From Burkholderiales bacterium (lineage in GTDB: Bacteria; Pseudomonadota; Gammaproteobacteria; Burkholderiales; Burkholderiaceae_C): 12,784 nucleotides of DNA. The stretch is from positions 1-12,784 of the forward strand of contig JAGWTL010000052.1 of the NCBI GenBank assembly GCA_028869035.1. Direction: 5' to 3'. Shown piece by piece: positions 7,353 through 12,784 of this stretch (within the stretch, counting starts at the first letter, position 1; every line of letters starts with the position of its first letter). Under the pieces are notes generated by a model. That model did no database searches, had not been told where the DNA came from, and saw nothing but the letters and a program-made list of their open reading frames with translations. The translations under genes were made by a program, and so were the position numbers.

Positions 7353-8140
7353 GGGCGCGACGGCTGATGGCCCAGGCGCGCCGAGATGGCCTGGCCGGCC
7401 TGCGCCACCAGCGTGGCAAATTTGCGCAGGCTGGTCTTGGAGACGCGCTGCGCCGGCCCGGCCAGGCCCACGGCGGCCACCACCGCGCCACTGGCATCGA
7501 AGATGGGGGCCGCCACACCGCGCATGCCGTCCTCGGATTCCTCGTCGTCCAGGGCGTAGCCGCTCTGGCGCACCTGGGCCAGCAGCTGGGTGAGCTGCGC
7601 CTTGTCGGTCAAGGTGCGTACAGTGCGAGGCTGCAGCTTGACGCGCAGCACATGCGCCACCACCAGCGGCGCGCTGTAGGCCAGCAGGGCCCGGCCCTCG
7701 CTGGTGCAGTAGGCCGGCATGCGCACGCCCAGGTAGGAGCGCGTGCGGATGGCGTGCGGGCTGTCGAGATTGCGCAGGTAGAGGATTTCGGTGTCGTGCA
7801 GCACCGCCAGGTGCACGGTCTCGCCGCTCTGGTCGCGCAGCGCGTGCAGATGCGGCACCGCCAGCTCGGACACGTCCATGCGCCGGCGCACCTGCGCACC
7901 CAGGGAGAACAGCAGCAGGCCCAGGCGGTAGCGCCCGTCGACCGGGTTCTGCTCCAGAAACCCCTCGGCCACCAGGGTGCTGGCCAGCCGGTGCGCCGTG
8001 CTCTTGGCCACGCCCAGGCGCCTGGCCAGCACCGTGATGCCCAACTCCGGCTCCTCCACCGTGAAGGTCTTGAGCAGGCGCAGCGCGCCACCCACCGAGG
8101 ACAGGCGGCGCGTGGGCGAGGCGGCGGCCGGGGTGTTCAA
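7349..8140 (-). CDS. IclR family transcriptional regulator
   Basis: 263 residues: an N-terminal winged helix-turn-helix (about 15-70; ITVLARRLGVAKSTAHRLAS at 35-54 contains the recognition helix) and a C-terminal effector-binding domain (about 85-255) with the usual GETVHLAVLHD and AYCTSEGRALLA (143-154) segments. IclR proteins bind short palindromes as dimers or tetramers and respond to aromatic or organic acids; they control terephthalate, isophthalate and protocatechuate clusters in related bacteria. The start is a TTG (8140-8138) whose last bases overlap the dehydrogenase stop as TTGA, with no good ribosome site, so coupling is likely. The stop overlaps CobW as ATGA. Unusually, the regulator is embedded inside the operon it presumably controls. 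Likely targets are the two dyads at 10568-10602. Confidence 0.92.
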   Translation of the reverse strand: MNTPAAASPTRRLSSVGGALRLLKTFTVEEPELGITVLARRLGVAKSTAHRLASTLVAEGFLEQNPVDGRYRLGLLLFSLGAQVRRRMDVSELAVPHLHALRDQSGETVHLAVLHDTEILYLRNLDSPHAIRTRSYLGVRMPAYCTSEGRALLAYSAPLVVAHVLRVKLQPRTVRTLTDKAQLTQLLAQVRQSGYALDDEESEDGMRGVAAPIFDASGAVVAAVGLAGPAQRVSKTSLRKFATLVAQAGQAISARLGHQPSRP

Positions 8141-9234
8141 CGGTCGGGCTCGATCGTCATGTGGATGGGGTTCGCCACGCCCTCGCCCAGCAGGGAGCGC
8201 AGGGCCAGATCGGTCTGCGCCAGCCCGAAGCTGTGGGTGCTCATGGCCGTGACGTTGTGGCGGTTGCCCGAGATCAGCTGCAGCGCCAGCTCCACCGACT
8301 CGTAGGAATGCCCGCGCATGCCCTTGACGGTGAGGAAGTTGGCGATGATGCGGTCGCTGTCGAAGGCCGGGATCTTCTGCCGTTTCTGCCCGCCCAGGAT
8401 CACGCGGCCGCGCTTGCGCGCCAGCTCGATGGCGCTCACCACTGACGCCGGTCCGCCGGCCGCGCAGTCGATCACCAGATCGGCCATGCGCCCGCCGGTG
8501 AGATCGGCCACGGTCTCCAGCAGATCCTGCGCCTCGATGTCGATGCTGTGGTGCGCGCCCAGCTCGCGGGCCAGCGCCAGACGCTGGCGGTCGGTCTCGC
8601 TGCCCAGGCCGGTGATGATGATCTGCTCGGCCCCCGCTTCACGCGCAGCCACCACGCAGGCCAGGCCCTGCTGGCCGGGCCCCTGGATCAGCACCGTCTG
8701 CCCCGGTCCGGCGCCGCCTTGCAGATAAGTCCACTCGATGCCGTTGGACAGGGGCAGGGCCAGGGCCGCATGGCGCGCCGACACGCCCTTGGGCACATGG
8801 TGGAAGACGGTGTTGAGATGCAGATGCTGCTGCTGCGCAAAGCCGCCCCACAGACCGGGCGCGACCGATAGCGCGGTGGCGCCGTAGCGGATGCCGCCCA
8901 GACGCCAGTCGGTGGCGTTGCACAGGCGGAATTCGCCCGAGCGGCAGTACTCGCAATGGCCGCAGGGAAGGTACTCCTCCAGGGCGACCAGATCGCCTTC
9001 CTTGACGTTCCAGTGGCGTGCGGCCAGCGCGCCGATCTGCTCGACATGGCCCACGGTCTCGTGGCCCAGGATCAGCGGGCCGCGCGCGGTGGGCAGGTTC
9101 TGGTAATAGCCCCAGTCGCTGCCGCAGACACCGGTGCAGACCACGCGCAGCAGGCCGCTGGCCGCATCCGGCGCGGGCAGGGCCAGCTCACGGATCTCGG
9201 TGACGCCGGCGGCGACAGCGACCGCCGCCTTCAT
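8137..9234 (-). CDS. zinc-dependent medium-chain (MDR) alcohol/dihydrodiol dehydrogenase
   Basis: 365 residues. Catalytic zinc ligands fit C37 (GVCGSD) and H58-E59 (GHE). The structural zinc site is complete: C91, C94, C97 and C105 in CGHCEYCRSG followed by FRLC. The nucleotide-binding motif is GPGQQG (185-190) at the start of the Rossmann domain. It should oxidise an alcohol or diol with NAD(P)+ in the cytoplasm. In the operon it occupies the place where phthalate clusters carry the cis-dihydrodiol dehydrogenase, so it may rearomatise the oxygenase product (inference). Start: ATG 9234-9232 has GGGAG 6 nt upstream and aligns with the usual MKAAV opening; the frame is open further upstream, but that stretch overlaps the oxygenase C-terminus. 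The gap to the oxygenase is 34 bp, and it overlaps IclR by 4 bp. Confidence 0.93.
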   Translation of the reverse strand: MKAAVAVAAGVTEIRELALPAPDAASGLLRVVCTGVCGSDWGYYQNLPTARGPLILGHETVGHVEQIGALAARHWNVKEGDLVALEEYLPCGHCEYCRSGEFRLCNATDWRLGGIRYGATALSVAPGLWGGFAQQQHLHLNTVFHHVPKGVSARHAALALPLSNGIEWTYLQGGAGPGQTVLIQGPGQQGLACVVAAREAGAEQIIITGLGSETDRQRLALARELGAHHSIDIEAQDLLETVADLTGGRMADLVIDCAAGGPASVVSAIELARKRGRVILGGQKRQKIPAFDSDRIIANFLTVKGMRGHSYESVELALQLISGNRHNVTAMSTHSFGLAQTDLALRSLLGEGVANPIHMTIEPDR

Positions 9235-9268
9235 GCGGTGCTCCCGCTGTGCCTGGGCGCGTTGTGCT

Positions 9269-10555
9269 TCATACCGAGGCGTGCGGCGTGTTGGGCGCGG
9301 CCCGCAGCGCGTCCTTGGCGGCCTCGTGGAAGGCCTGACCCTCGGGCAGCACGATGGCGGCCGAGCGGATTTTCTGCACATGCGGCTCGGTGCCCGGCGG
9401 GGGCGTACCCTTCTCGGCCAGGGCAGTGGCGGCGGCCATCAGCCGGCGGCGCGCCTGCACGATGCCACGGTCGGTGCCGGTGAGGTGCTCGCGCGTGCGG
9501 TCGGCGATCGGCCCCATGCTCTCCTGCAGCGAGGCGTCCTGGATGGCGATGCCCTCGACCCCGCTGTAGAGCTCGCCACGGCGCTGCTTCTCGCGGTCCA
9601 TCAGGTAATCGTTGCGCTGGTTGGCCAGCGGGATGTAGCTGCCGGGCTCGTACTTGCAGTGGATGCCGTGGCCGGCCTGCATGGCCTGGCGCTCGGCCTC
9701 GGTCAGCGGGCGCGTGGCGTGGTAATCGAAGCTCCAGGCCCAGCAGGTCTCGTCGTCGATCGGCACCCAGAAATGGCCGTGCACCGGATGGTCACCGCGC
9801 GGCGCGATCATGGTGAAGGAGGGCATGATCCAGGGCGTGATGCGCCAGTAGAGCTGGCCGGCCTCGGCCTTGCGGCGCACGCCGATGAGCAGGCCGCCTT
9901 CGGTGTCCACCACCTCGAACTGCGGCTTGAGGTCCTTCATGTTGTACTCGTTGCCCTTGGCGCCCTTGAACAGGGGATCGTTGCTGAGACCGCCGCGGTG
10001 CAGGAAGGACACGTGGCTGGAGTCGATGCCACCTTCCAGCGCCTGCAGCCAGTTGCATTCCTGCAGGCGCTTGGACGTGAAGCTGTGGCTGAGGGGCACC
10101 GTGGCGAATTCCCATTCGGGCGGCGGTGGCTGCAGTTCGGGCGGACCCATGTAGATCCAGATCACGCCGCCGCGCTCGATCAGCGGATAGGACTTGAGCT
10201 TGATCTTCTCGCAGTAGCGGCTGCCCTCGGGCTCGGAGGGGACCTCGGTGCAGTTGCCGTGGATGTCGTACTTCCAGCCGTGGTAGGGGCAGCGCAGGCC
10301 GTTCTCCTCGTTGCGGCCGAACCAGAGCGAGACGCCGCGGTGCGCGCAGAATTCGTCCATCACGCCGAGCCGGCCCTGGGTGTCGCGGATGGCGATGAGC
10401 CGCTCACCCAGCAGCTTCAGGCGCACCGGCGGGCAGTCGGGCGCGGGCAGCTCCTCTGACAACAGCGCCGGCTGCCAGTAGCGCCGAAAGAGGTTGCCCA
10501 TGGGGGTGCCGGCGTTGGTGCGGGTGACCAGCTCGTTTTGTTCTTTGTTCAGCAT
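9269..10555 (-). CDS. Rieske non-heme iron ring-hydroxylating oxygenase, alpha subunit (phthalate 4,5-dioxygenase-like)
   Basis: 428 residues. The Rieske [2Fe-2S] site is C70-x-H72 and C89-x2-H92 (CAHRG and CPYHGWKYD). The mononuclear iron site fits D178-x2-H181-x4-H186 (EGGIDSSHVSFLH), with D178 the probable inter-subunit bridging Asp and D340 (IAIQD) the likely carboxylate ligand. Overall size and the LFRRYWQPALLSEELP opening match alpha-only oxygenases of the phthalate 4,5-dioxygenase group, which hydroxylate aromatic acids or cleave O-alkyl or related bonds using a separate FMN/[2Fe-2S] reductase. No reductase is in the window. Start: ATG 10555-10553 with AGGAG 6 nt upstream. First gene of the leftward operon, facing the TctC gene across a 108-bp intergenic region. 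The exact substrate cannot be read from the sequence. Confidence 0.92.
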   Translation of the reverse strand: MLNKEQNELVTRTNAGTPMGNLFRRYWQPALLSEELPAPDCPPVRLKLLGERLIAIRDTQGRLGVMDEFCAHRGVSLWFGRNEENGLRCPYHGWKYDIHGNCTEVPSEPEGSRYCEKIKLKSYPLIERGGVIWIYMGPPELQPPPPEWEFATVPLSHSFTSKRLQECNWLQALEGGIDSSHVSFLHRGGLSNDPLFKGAKGNEYNMKDLKPQFEVVDTEGGLLIGVRRKAEAGQLYWRITPWIMPSFTMIAPRGDHPVHGHFWVPIDDETCWAWSFDYHATRPLTEAERQAMQAGHGIHCKYEPGSYIPLANQRNDYLMDREKQRRGELYSGVEGIAIQDASLQESMGPIADRTREHLTGTDRGIVQARRRLMAAATALAEKGTPPPGTEPHVQKIRSAAIVLPEGQAFHEAAKDALRAAPNTPHASV

Positions 10556-10567
10556 CGCGCTCTCCTG

Positions 10568-10582
10568 TTCCGCATAGAGGAA
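10568..10582. promoter_or_regulatory. candidate IclR operator, dyad 1
   Basis: TTCCGCATAGAGGAA is a 15-bp imperfect palindrome with TTCC/GGAA ends and an inner C/G pair, centred on 10575. It overlaps the proposed -10 of the leftward oxygenase promoter and lies 13 nt upstream of the oxygenase start codon. IclR-family operators are commonly short palindromes of this size. Confidence 0.5.
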
Positions 10583-10598
10583 TGGTTTTCCTTTTGAA
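10571..10598 (-). promoter_or_regulatory. possible promoter of the leftward oxygenase operon
   Basis: On the minus strand TTCAAA (10598-10593) and TATGCG (10576-10571) are separated by 16 bp, each a weak match to sigma70 boxes. The -35 falls in dyad 2 and the -10 in dyad 1, a layout expected for repression or regulated activation. Transcription would begin just ahead of the AGGAG ribosome site. The match alone is weak; the position supports it. Confidence 0.33.
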
Positions 10599-10602
10599 GG
10601 AA
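10588..10602. promoter_or_regulatory. candidate IclR operator, dyad 2
   Basis: TTCCTT-TTG-AAGGAA, a 15-bp palindrome with perfect 6-bp arms, centred on 10595. It shares TTCC-N7-GGAA geometry with dyad 1, and the centres are exactly 20 bp apart, about two helical turns, so bound dimers would lie on the same DNA face. Confidence 0.55.
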
Positions 10603-10618
10603 CGAAGATAGCATGAGC

Positions 10619-10631
10619 CCGAATGCTTCGG
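10619..10631. promoter_or_regulatory. third dyad in the divergent promoter region
   Basis: CCGAA-TGC-TTCGG has perfect 5-bp arms and is centred on 10625, which is 30 bp from dyad 2. Its half-site differs from TTCC, so it may be a site for another protein, a hairpin in the TctC leader RNA, or chance. A possible -10 for the rightward gene, TAGCAT (10609-10614), lies just upstream with no good -35. Confidence 0.3.
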
Positions 10632-10663
10632 CAACCTAAAAAAAGCGACCCTAGGAGACTTTC

Positions 10664-11629
10664 ATGACCCGCACCCTCTGGACCCTGGCCGCCCTGCTCG
10701 GCCTCTCAAGCAGCGCCCTGGCGCAGGCCCCGGCGGCCACCGACTGGCCCGCCAAGCCGGTGCGCATCGTCGTGCCCTACGCCCCGGGCGGCTCGTCCGA
10801 CACGCTGGGGCGCATGATCGCGCAGCAGCTGCAGAACAACCTGAAGCAGACCTTCGTGGTGGAGAACCGGGCCGGCGGCGGTGGCACCCTCGGTTCGGCC
10901 CAGGTCGCCAAGATGGCGCCTGACGGCTACAACCTGGTGGTCTCGGGCATCGGCTCGCACGTCATCGCGCCGGTGGAGATCAAGGCCTTCAACCCCATGA
11001 GCGACTTCACCCATGTGGCGCTGCTGGGCGGCCCGCCGCTGGTGCTGGTGGTGCACCCTTCCGTGCCGGCCAACACGGTGCCGGAGTTCATCGCCTACGC
11101 CAGGCAGCTCAAGGACGGGCTGAGCTGGGGCTCGCCCGGCCAGGGCACGCACGGCCACCTGATCGGCGAGCTGCTGGCCAAGCAGGCCCAGTACCCCCAG
11201 ACCCACATCAGCTACAAGGGCGCAGGGCCGGCTGTCACCGATCTGGTGAGCGGGCAGATCCAGGCCGCCGTGATGACCTATTCCTCGGCCAACGCCTTCG
11301 TCAAGGCCGGGCGCCTCAAGGCGCTGGCGACCACGGCCTCCAAACGCCTGGCGGATATTCCGAACGTGCCGACCTTCGCCGAGCTCGGCTACCCCGGCCT
11401 GACTTCCATCACCTGGTTCGCCCTTTCGGGCCCGCCCGGCATGCCGCCGGCGCTGGTGGCGCGCATCAACGAAGAGGTGCGCCGTGGCCTGCAGGCCGAG
11501 GCGGCGCAGAAGCAGCTGGCTTTCGAGAGCATGGAAACGCAGGACTGGGATGCCGCCACCTTCACGCGTTATGTGGCCGGCGAGATCGAGCGCTGGACGC
11601 CGCTGGCGCAGTCCATCAAGAAGCCCTGA
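10664..11629 (+). CDS. tripartite tricarboxylate transporter substrate-binding protein (Bug/TctC family)
   Basis: 321 residues, the normal family length. A Sec signal peptide spans about 1-20 (hydrophobic LAALLGLSSSALA, likely cleavage after ALA-20). The mature protein opens with the family pattern WPAKPVRIVVPYAPGG (28-43), then D46 and ENRAGGGGTLG. The ligand loop (PYKG-like SYKGAGPAVTDLVSGQIQ) and FAELGYPGL also fit. These periplasmic proteins bind carboxylates, including aromatic acids such as terephthalate (TphC), for delivery to a TctA/TctB membrane pair, often encoded elsewhere; neither partner is in the window. Start: ATG 10664 with AGGAG 6 nt upstream. It is divergent from the oxygenase operon, so both could be controlled from the shared intergenic dyads. 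The next gene follows 13 nt later. Confidence 0.93.
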   Translation: MTRTLWTLAALLGLSSSALAQAPAATDWPAKPVRIVVPYAPGGSSDTLGRMIAQQLQNNLKQTFVVENRAGGGGTLGSAQVAKMAPDGYNLVVSGIGSHVIAPVEIKAFNPMSDFTHVALLGGPPLVLVVHPSVPANTVPEFIAYARQLKDGLSWGSPGQGTHGHLIGELLAKQAQYPQTHISYKGAGPAVTDLVSGQIQAAVMTYSSANAFVKAGRLKALATTASKRLADIPNVPTFAELGYPGLTSITWFALSGPPGMPPALVARINEEVRRGLQAEAAQKQLAFESMETQDWDAATFTRYVAGEIERWTPLAQSIKKP

Positions 11630-11642
11630 GCCCCGCGCTGTC

Positions 11643-12632
11643 ATGGCCAAACTCCAGCTCTCGGTCGCCATGGGCGACTACGACCGCACCCGTGCGCTCT
11701 ACGACGGCCGCGTTCAGATTGACGGGGTCGACCCGGTCTACATGCAGCTCAACCCGGAGGAAATGTTTTTCCGGGCCATGCGCAGCCGCGACTTTGATAT
11801 TGCCGAGCTGTCCTTCTCTAGCTATCTGGTGAGGCACGCGCAGGGCGACTGCCCTTACATCGCGGTGCCGGTGTTCCTCTCGCGCGCCTTTCGCCACACC
11901 TCCATCTATGTCCGCCGCGACCGCATCCAGCGCCCGGCCGATCTCAAGGGCCGGCGCGTGGGCCTGCCCGAGTACCAGCTCACGGCCAATGTGTGGGCGC
12001 GCGCCATCCTGCAGGACGACTACGGCGTGCGGCCCGAGGACATCACCTGGGTGCGCGGCGGCATCGATACGCCGGGGCGGCCCGAGAAGATTGCGCTGCA
12101 GCTGCCGCCGGGCGTGAAGGTGGAGGCCGCGCCCGAAGGCACCACCATCTCCGAGCTGCTGGACCGTGGCGAGATCGACGGCTTCATCGGCCCGCGCCCG
12201 CCCAACCGCGTGGCCCTGCGCAACCCCAATATCGGCTGGCTGTTCGACGATCCTACGGCCGAGGCCAAGGACTACTACCGGCGCACCCAGGTGTTTCCCA
12301 TCATGCATGTGGTGGGCATCCGCAAGGAACTGGCGCAGGCCCATCCCTGGCTGCCGGCAGCGGTGGTGAAGGCCTTCACGGCGTCGAAGGCGCAGGCGCT
12401 GGAATTACTGTCGGACACCTCGGCCACCAAGGTGACCCTGCCTTTTGTGGAAGAACAACTGAAGGCGGCACGCGCATCCCTGGGCGAGGACTACTGGTCT
12501 TACGGCGTGCAGGCGGCGCGCAAGACGCTGGAGGCCTTTGTGCGGCATCACCACGCGCAGGGCCTGTCCAGGCGCCTGATGGCGGTGGAGGAGCTGTTCC
12601 ACCCCGCCACCTACGAGACCTACTCGATCTAG
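11643..12632 (+). CDS. 4,5-dihydroxyphthalate decarboxylase-like protein (periplasmic-binding-protein fold)
   Basis: 329 residues, close to the roughly 330 of 4,5-dihydroxyphthalate decarboxylase (Pht5). There is no signal peptide, so it is expected in the cytoplasm. Family-like segments are LSVAMGDYDRTRALYDGRV (6-24), the FRAMRSRDFDIAELSFSSYL strip (43-62), PVFLSRAFRHTSIYV (76-90), LKGRRVGLPEYQLTANVWAR (101-120), LDRGEIDGFIGPRPP (173-187) and FPIMHVVGIR (218-227). The fold is that of type 2 periplasmic binding proteins, so automatic annotation often calls such genes ABC transporter binding proteins; the absent signal peptide and the neighbouring oxygenase favour the enzyme. The expected reaction is loss of one carboxylate from a dihydroxylated phthalate-type acid, giving protocatechuate when the substrate is phthalate. 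Start: ATG 11643, 13 nt after the TctC stop and without a clear Shine-Dalgarno, so coupled translation is likely. Confidence 0.82.
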   Translation: MAKLQLSVAMGDYDRTRALYDGRVQIDGVDPVYMQLNPEEMFFRAMRSRDFDIAELSFSSYLVRHAQGDCPYIAVPVFLSRAFRHTSIYVRRDRIQRPADLKGRRVGLPEYQLTANVWARAILQDDYGVRPEDITWVRGGIDTPGRPEKIALQLPPGVKVEAAPEGTTISELLDRGEIDGFIGPRPPNRVALRNPNIGWLFDDPTAEAKDYYRRTQVFPIMHVVGIRKELAQAHPWLPAAVVKAFTASKAQALELLSDTSATKVTLPFVEEQLKAARASLGEDYWSYGVQAARKTLEAFVRHHHAQGLSRRLMAVEELFHPATYETYSI

Positions 12633-12671
12633 GGCCTGTACACCTTCATTTCTCAAGTGCGAACAGGCCCT
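12631..12671 (+). terminator. inverted repeat at the end of the decarboxylase gene, possible terminator
   Basis: AGGGCCTGT (12631-12639) and ACAGGCCCT (12663-12671) form a perfect 9-bp stem. The stem can continue with CAC/GTG pairs and close on an AT-rich loop. The left arm starts at the second base of the TAG stop codon. The downstream sequence is AT-rich but has no T run, so termination would be weak or Rho-assisted. Confidence 0.45.
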
Positions 12672-12688
12672 ATTGAGGCTTTCATAAA

Positions 12689-12770
12689 TCATGACAAGCA
12701 CCTCACATCCGCTCGCCCTGAGCCTGTCGAAGGGCTTCGACAGGCTCAGCCTGAACGGCAGGTGTCATGA
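12689..12770. repeat. nested palindromic intergenic repeat (REP-like)
   Basis: Core arms CTGAGCCTGTCGAAG (12718-12732) and CTTCGACAGGCTCAG (12735-12749) are perfect 15-bp inverted repeats around a 2-nt GG. The similarity extends outward to 24-nt imperfect arms (12709-12732 and 12735-12758; CCGyTC ends). A second, outer pair, TCATGAC...ACCT (12689-12703) and AGGTGTCATGA (12760-12770), encloses it, with a 4-nt bulge. The core motif is familiar as a dispersed intergenic palindrome in betaproteobacterial genomes (from memory, not searched). It may act as a bidirectional 3' hairpin or a REP element. No gene is visible from 12633 to the window end. Confidence 0.7.
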
Positions 12771-12784
12771 ATAAAGAAAACATC

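Noticed and set aside
4791..7367. 858-codon open frame on the plus strand
   Set aside because: It lies antisense to the MFS and CobW genes, whose motifs are intact. Its translation is rich in Gly, His, Gln and Ala with no domain, as expected of an antisense frame in high-GC coding DNA.
9235..9381. N-terminal extension of the MDR dehydrogenase
   Set aside because: The frame is open upstream, but the added 49 residues are Arg/Pro-rich, overlap the oxygenase C-terminus and lack family similarity; the ATG at 9234 has a good ribosome site.
9134..10459. 441-codon open frame on the plus strand
   Set aside because: Antisense to the Rieske oxygenase with its complete Fe-S and iron ligands; no family features of its own.
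10706..11671. 321-codon open frame on the minus strand opposite TctC
   Set aside because: Mirror frame of a well-recognised binding protein with a proper signal peptide and ribosome site; Arg/His/Gly-rich translation without a domain.

Overview
The window is high-GC DNA (about two-thirds G+C from roughly position 740 onward) with tightly packed genes, 4-bp stop/start overlaps and a Bug/TctC-type periplasmic binding protein. This points to a betaproteobacterium, most likely Burkholderiales and perhaps Comamonadaceae. That placement is inferred from composition and gene families, not from a marker gene. No tRNA, rRNA, insertion sequence or CRISPR array was seen.

Left edge (1 to about 740): clearly lower GC. 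It holds the N-terminal part of a minus-strand P-loop ATPase resembling the Sll1717 family, which runs off the window. The ATPase is preceded by a credible sigma70-like promoter and a 28-codon reading frame with a strong ribosome binding site. This looks like the edge of an accessory segment. Next, on the minus strand and in host-like composition, come a small KTSC-domain protein, an 799-residue AsmA-family protein and a DUF1304 membrane protein.

Centre and right (4048 to 12632): a divergent catabolic locus. Leftward, one probable operon runs: Rieske-type ring-hydroxylating oxygenase alpha subunit (phthalate 4,5-dioxygenase-like), zinc medium-chain dehydrogenase, IclR regulator, CobW/COG0523 GTPase, MFS exporter with an extra C-terminal domain, TauE/SafE permease. 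Three of its five junctions are 4-bp overlaps. Rightward are a Bug/TctC solute-binding protein and a homologue of 4,5-dihydroxyphthalate decarboxylase. The 108-bp divergent intergenic region carries two 15-bp TTCC-N7-GGAA dyads whose centres are exactly 20 bp apart, with a third, different dyad 30 bp further on. These are good candidates for the operators of the IclR protein.

Working model (inference): an aromatic acid of the phthalate type is captured by the Bug protein, dihydroxylated by the Rieske enzyme, rearomatised by the MDR dehydrogenase and decarboxylated by the Pht5-like enzyme, under IclR control. CobW may serve metallation of the Fe or Zn enzyme. The MFS and TauE/SafE proteins would move substrate or a by-product such as sulfite. 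No oxygenase reductase, ring-cleavage enzyme or TctA/TctB membrane partner is present in the window.

The right edge (12633 to 12784) has no gene. It holds a 9-bp-arm inverted repeat starting inside the last stop codon, then an 82-bp nested REP-like palindrome.
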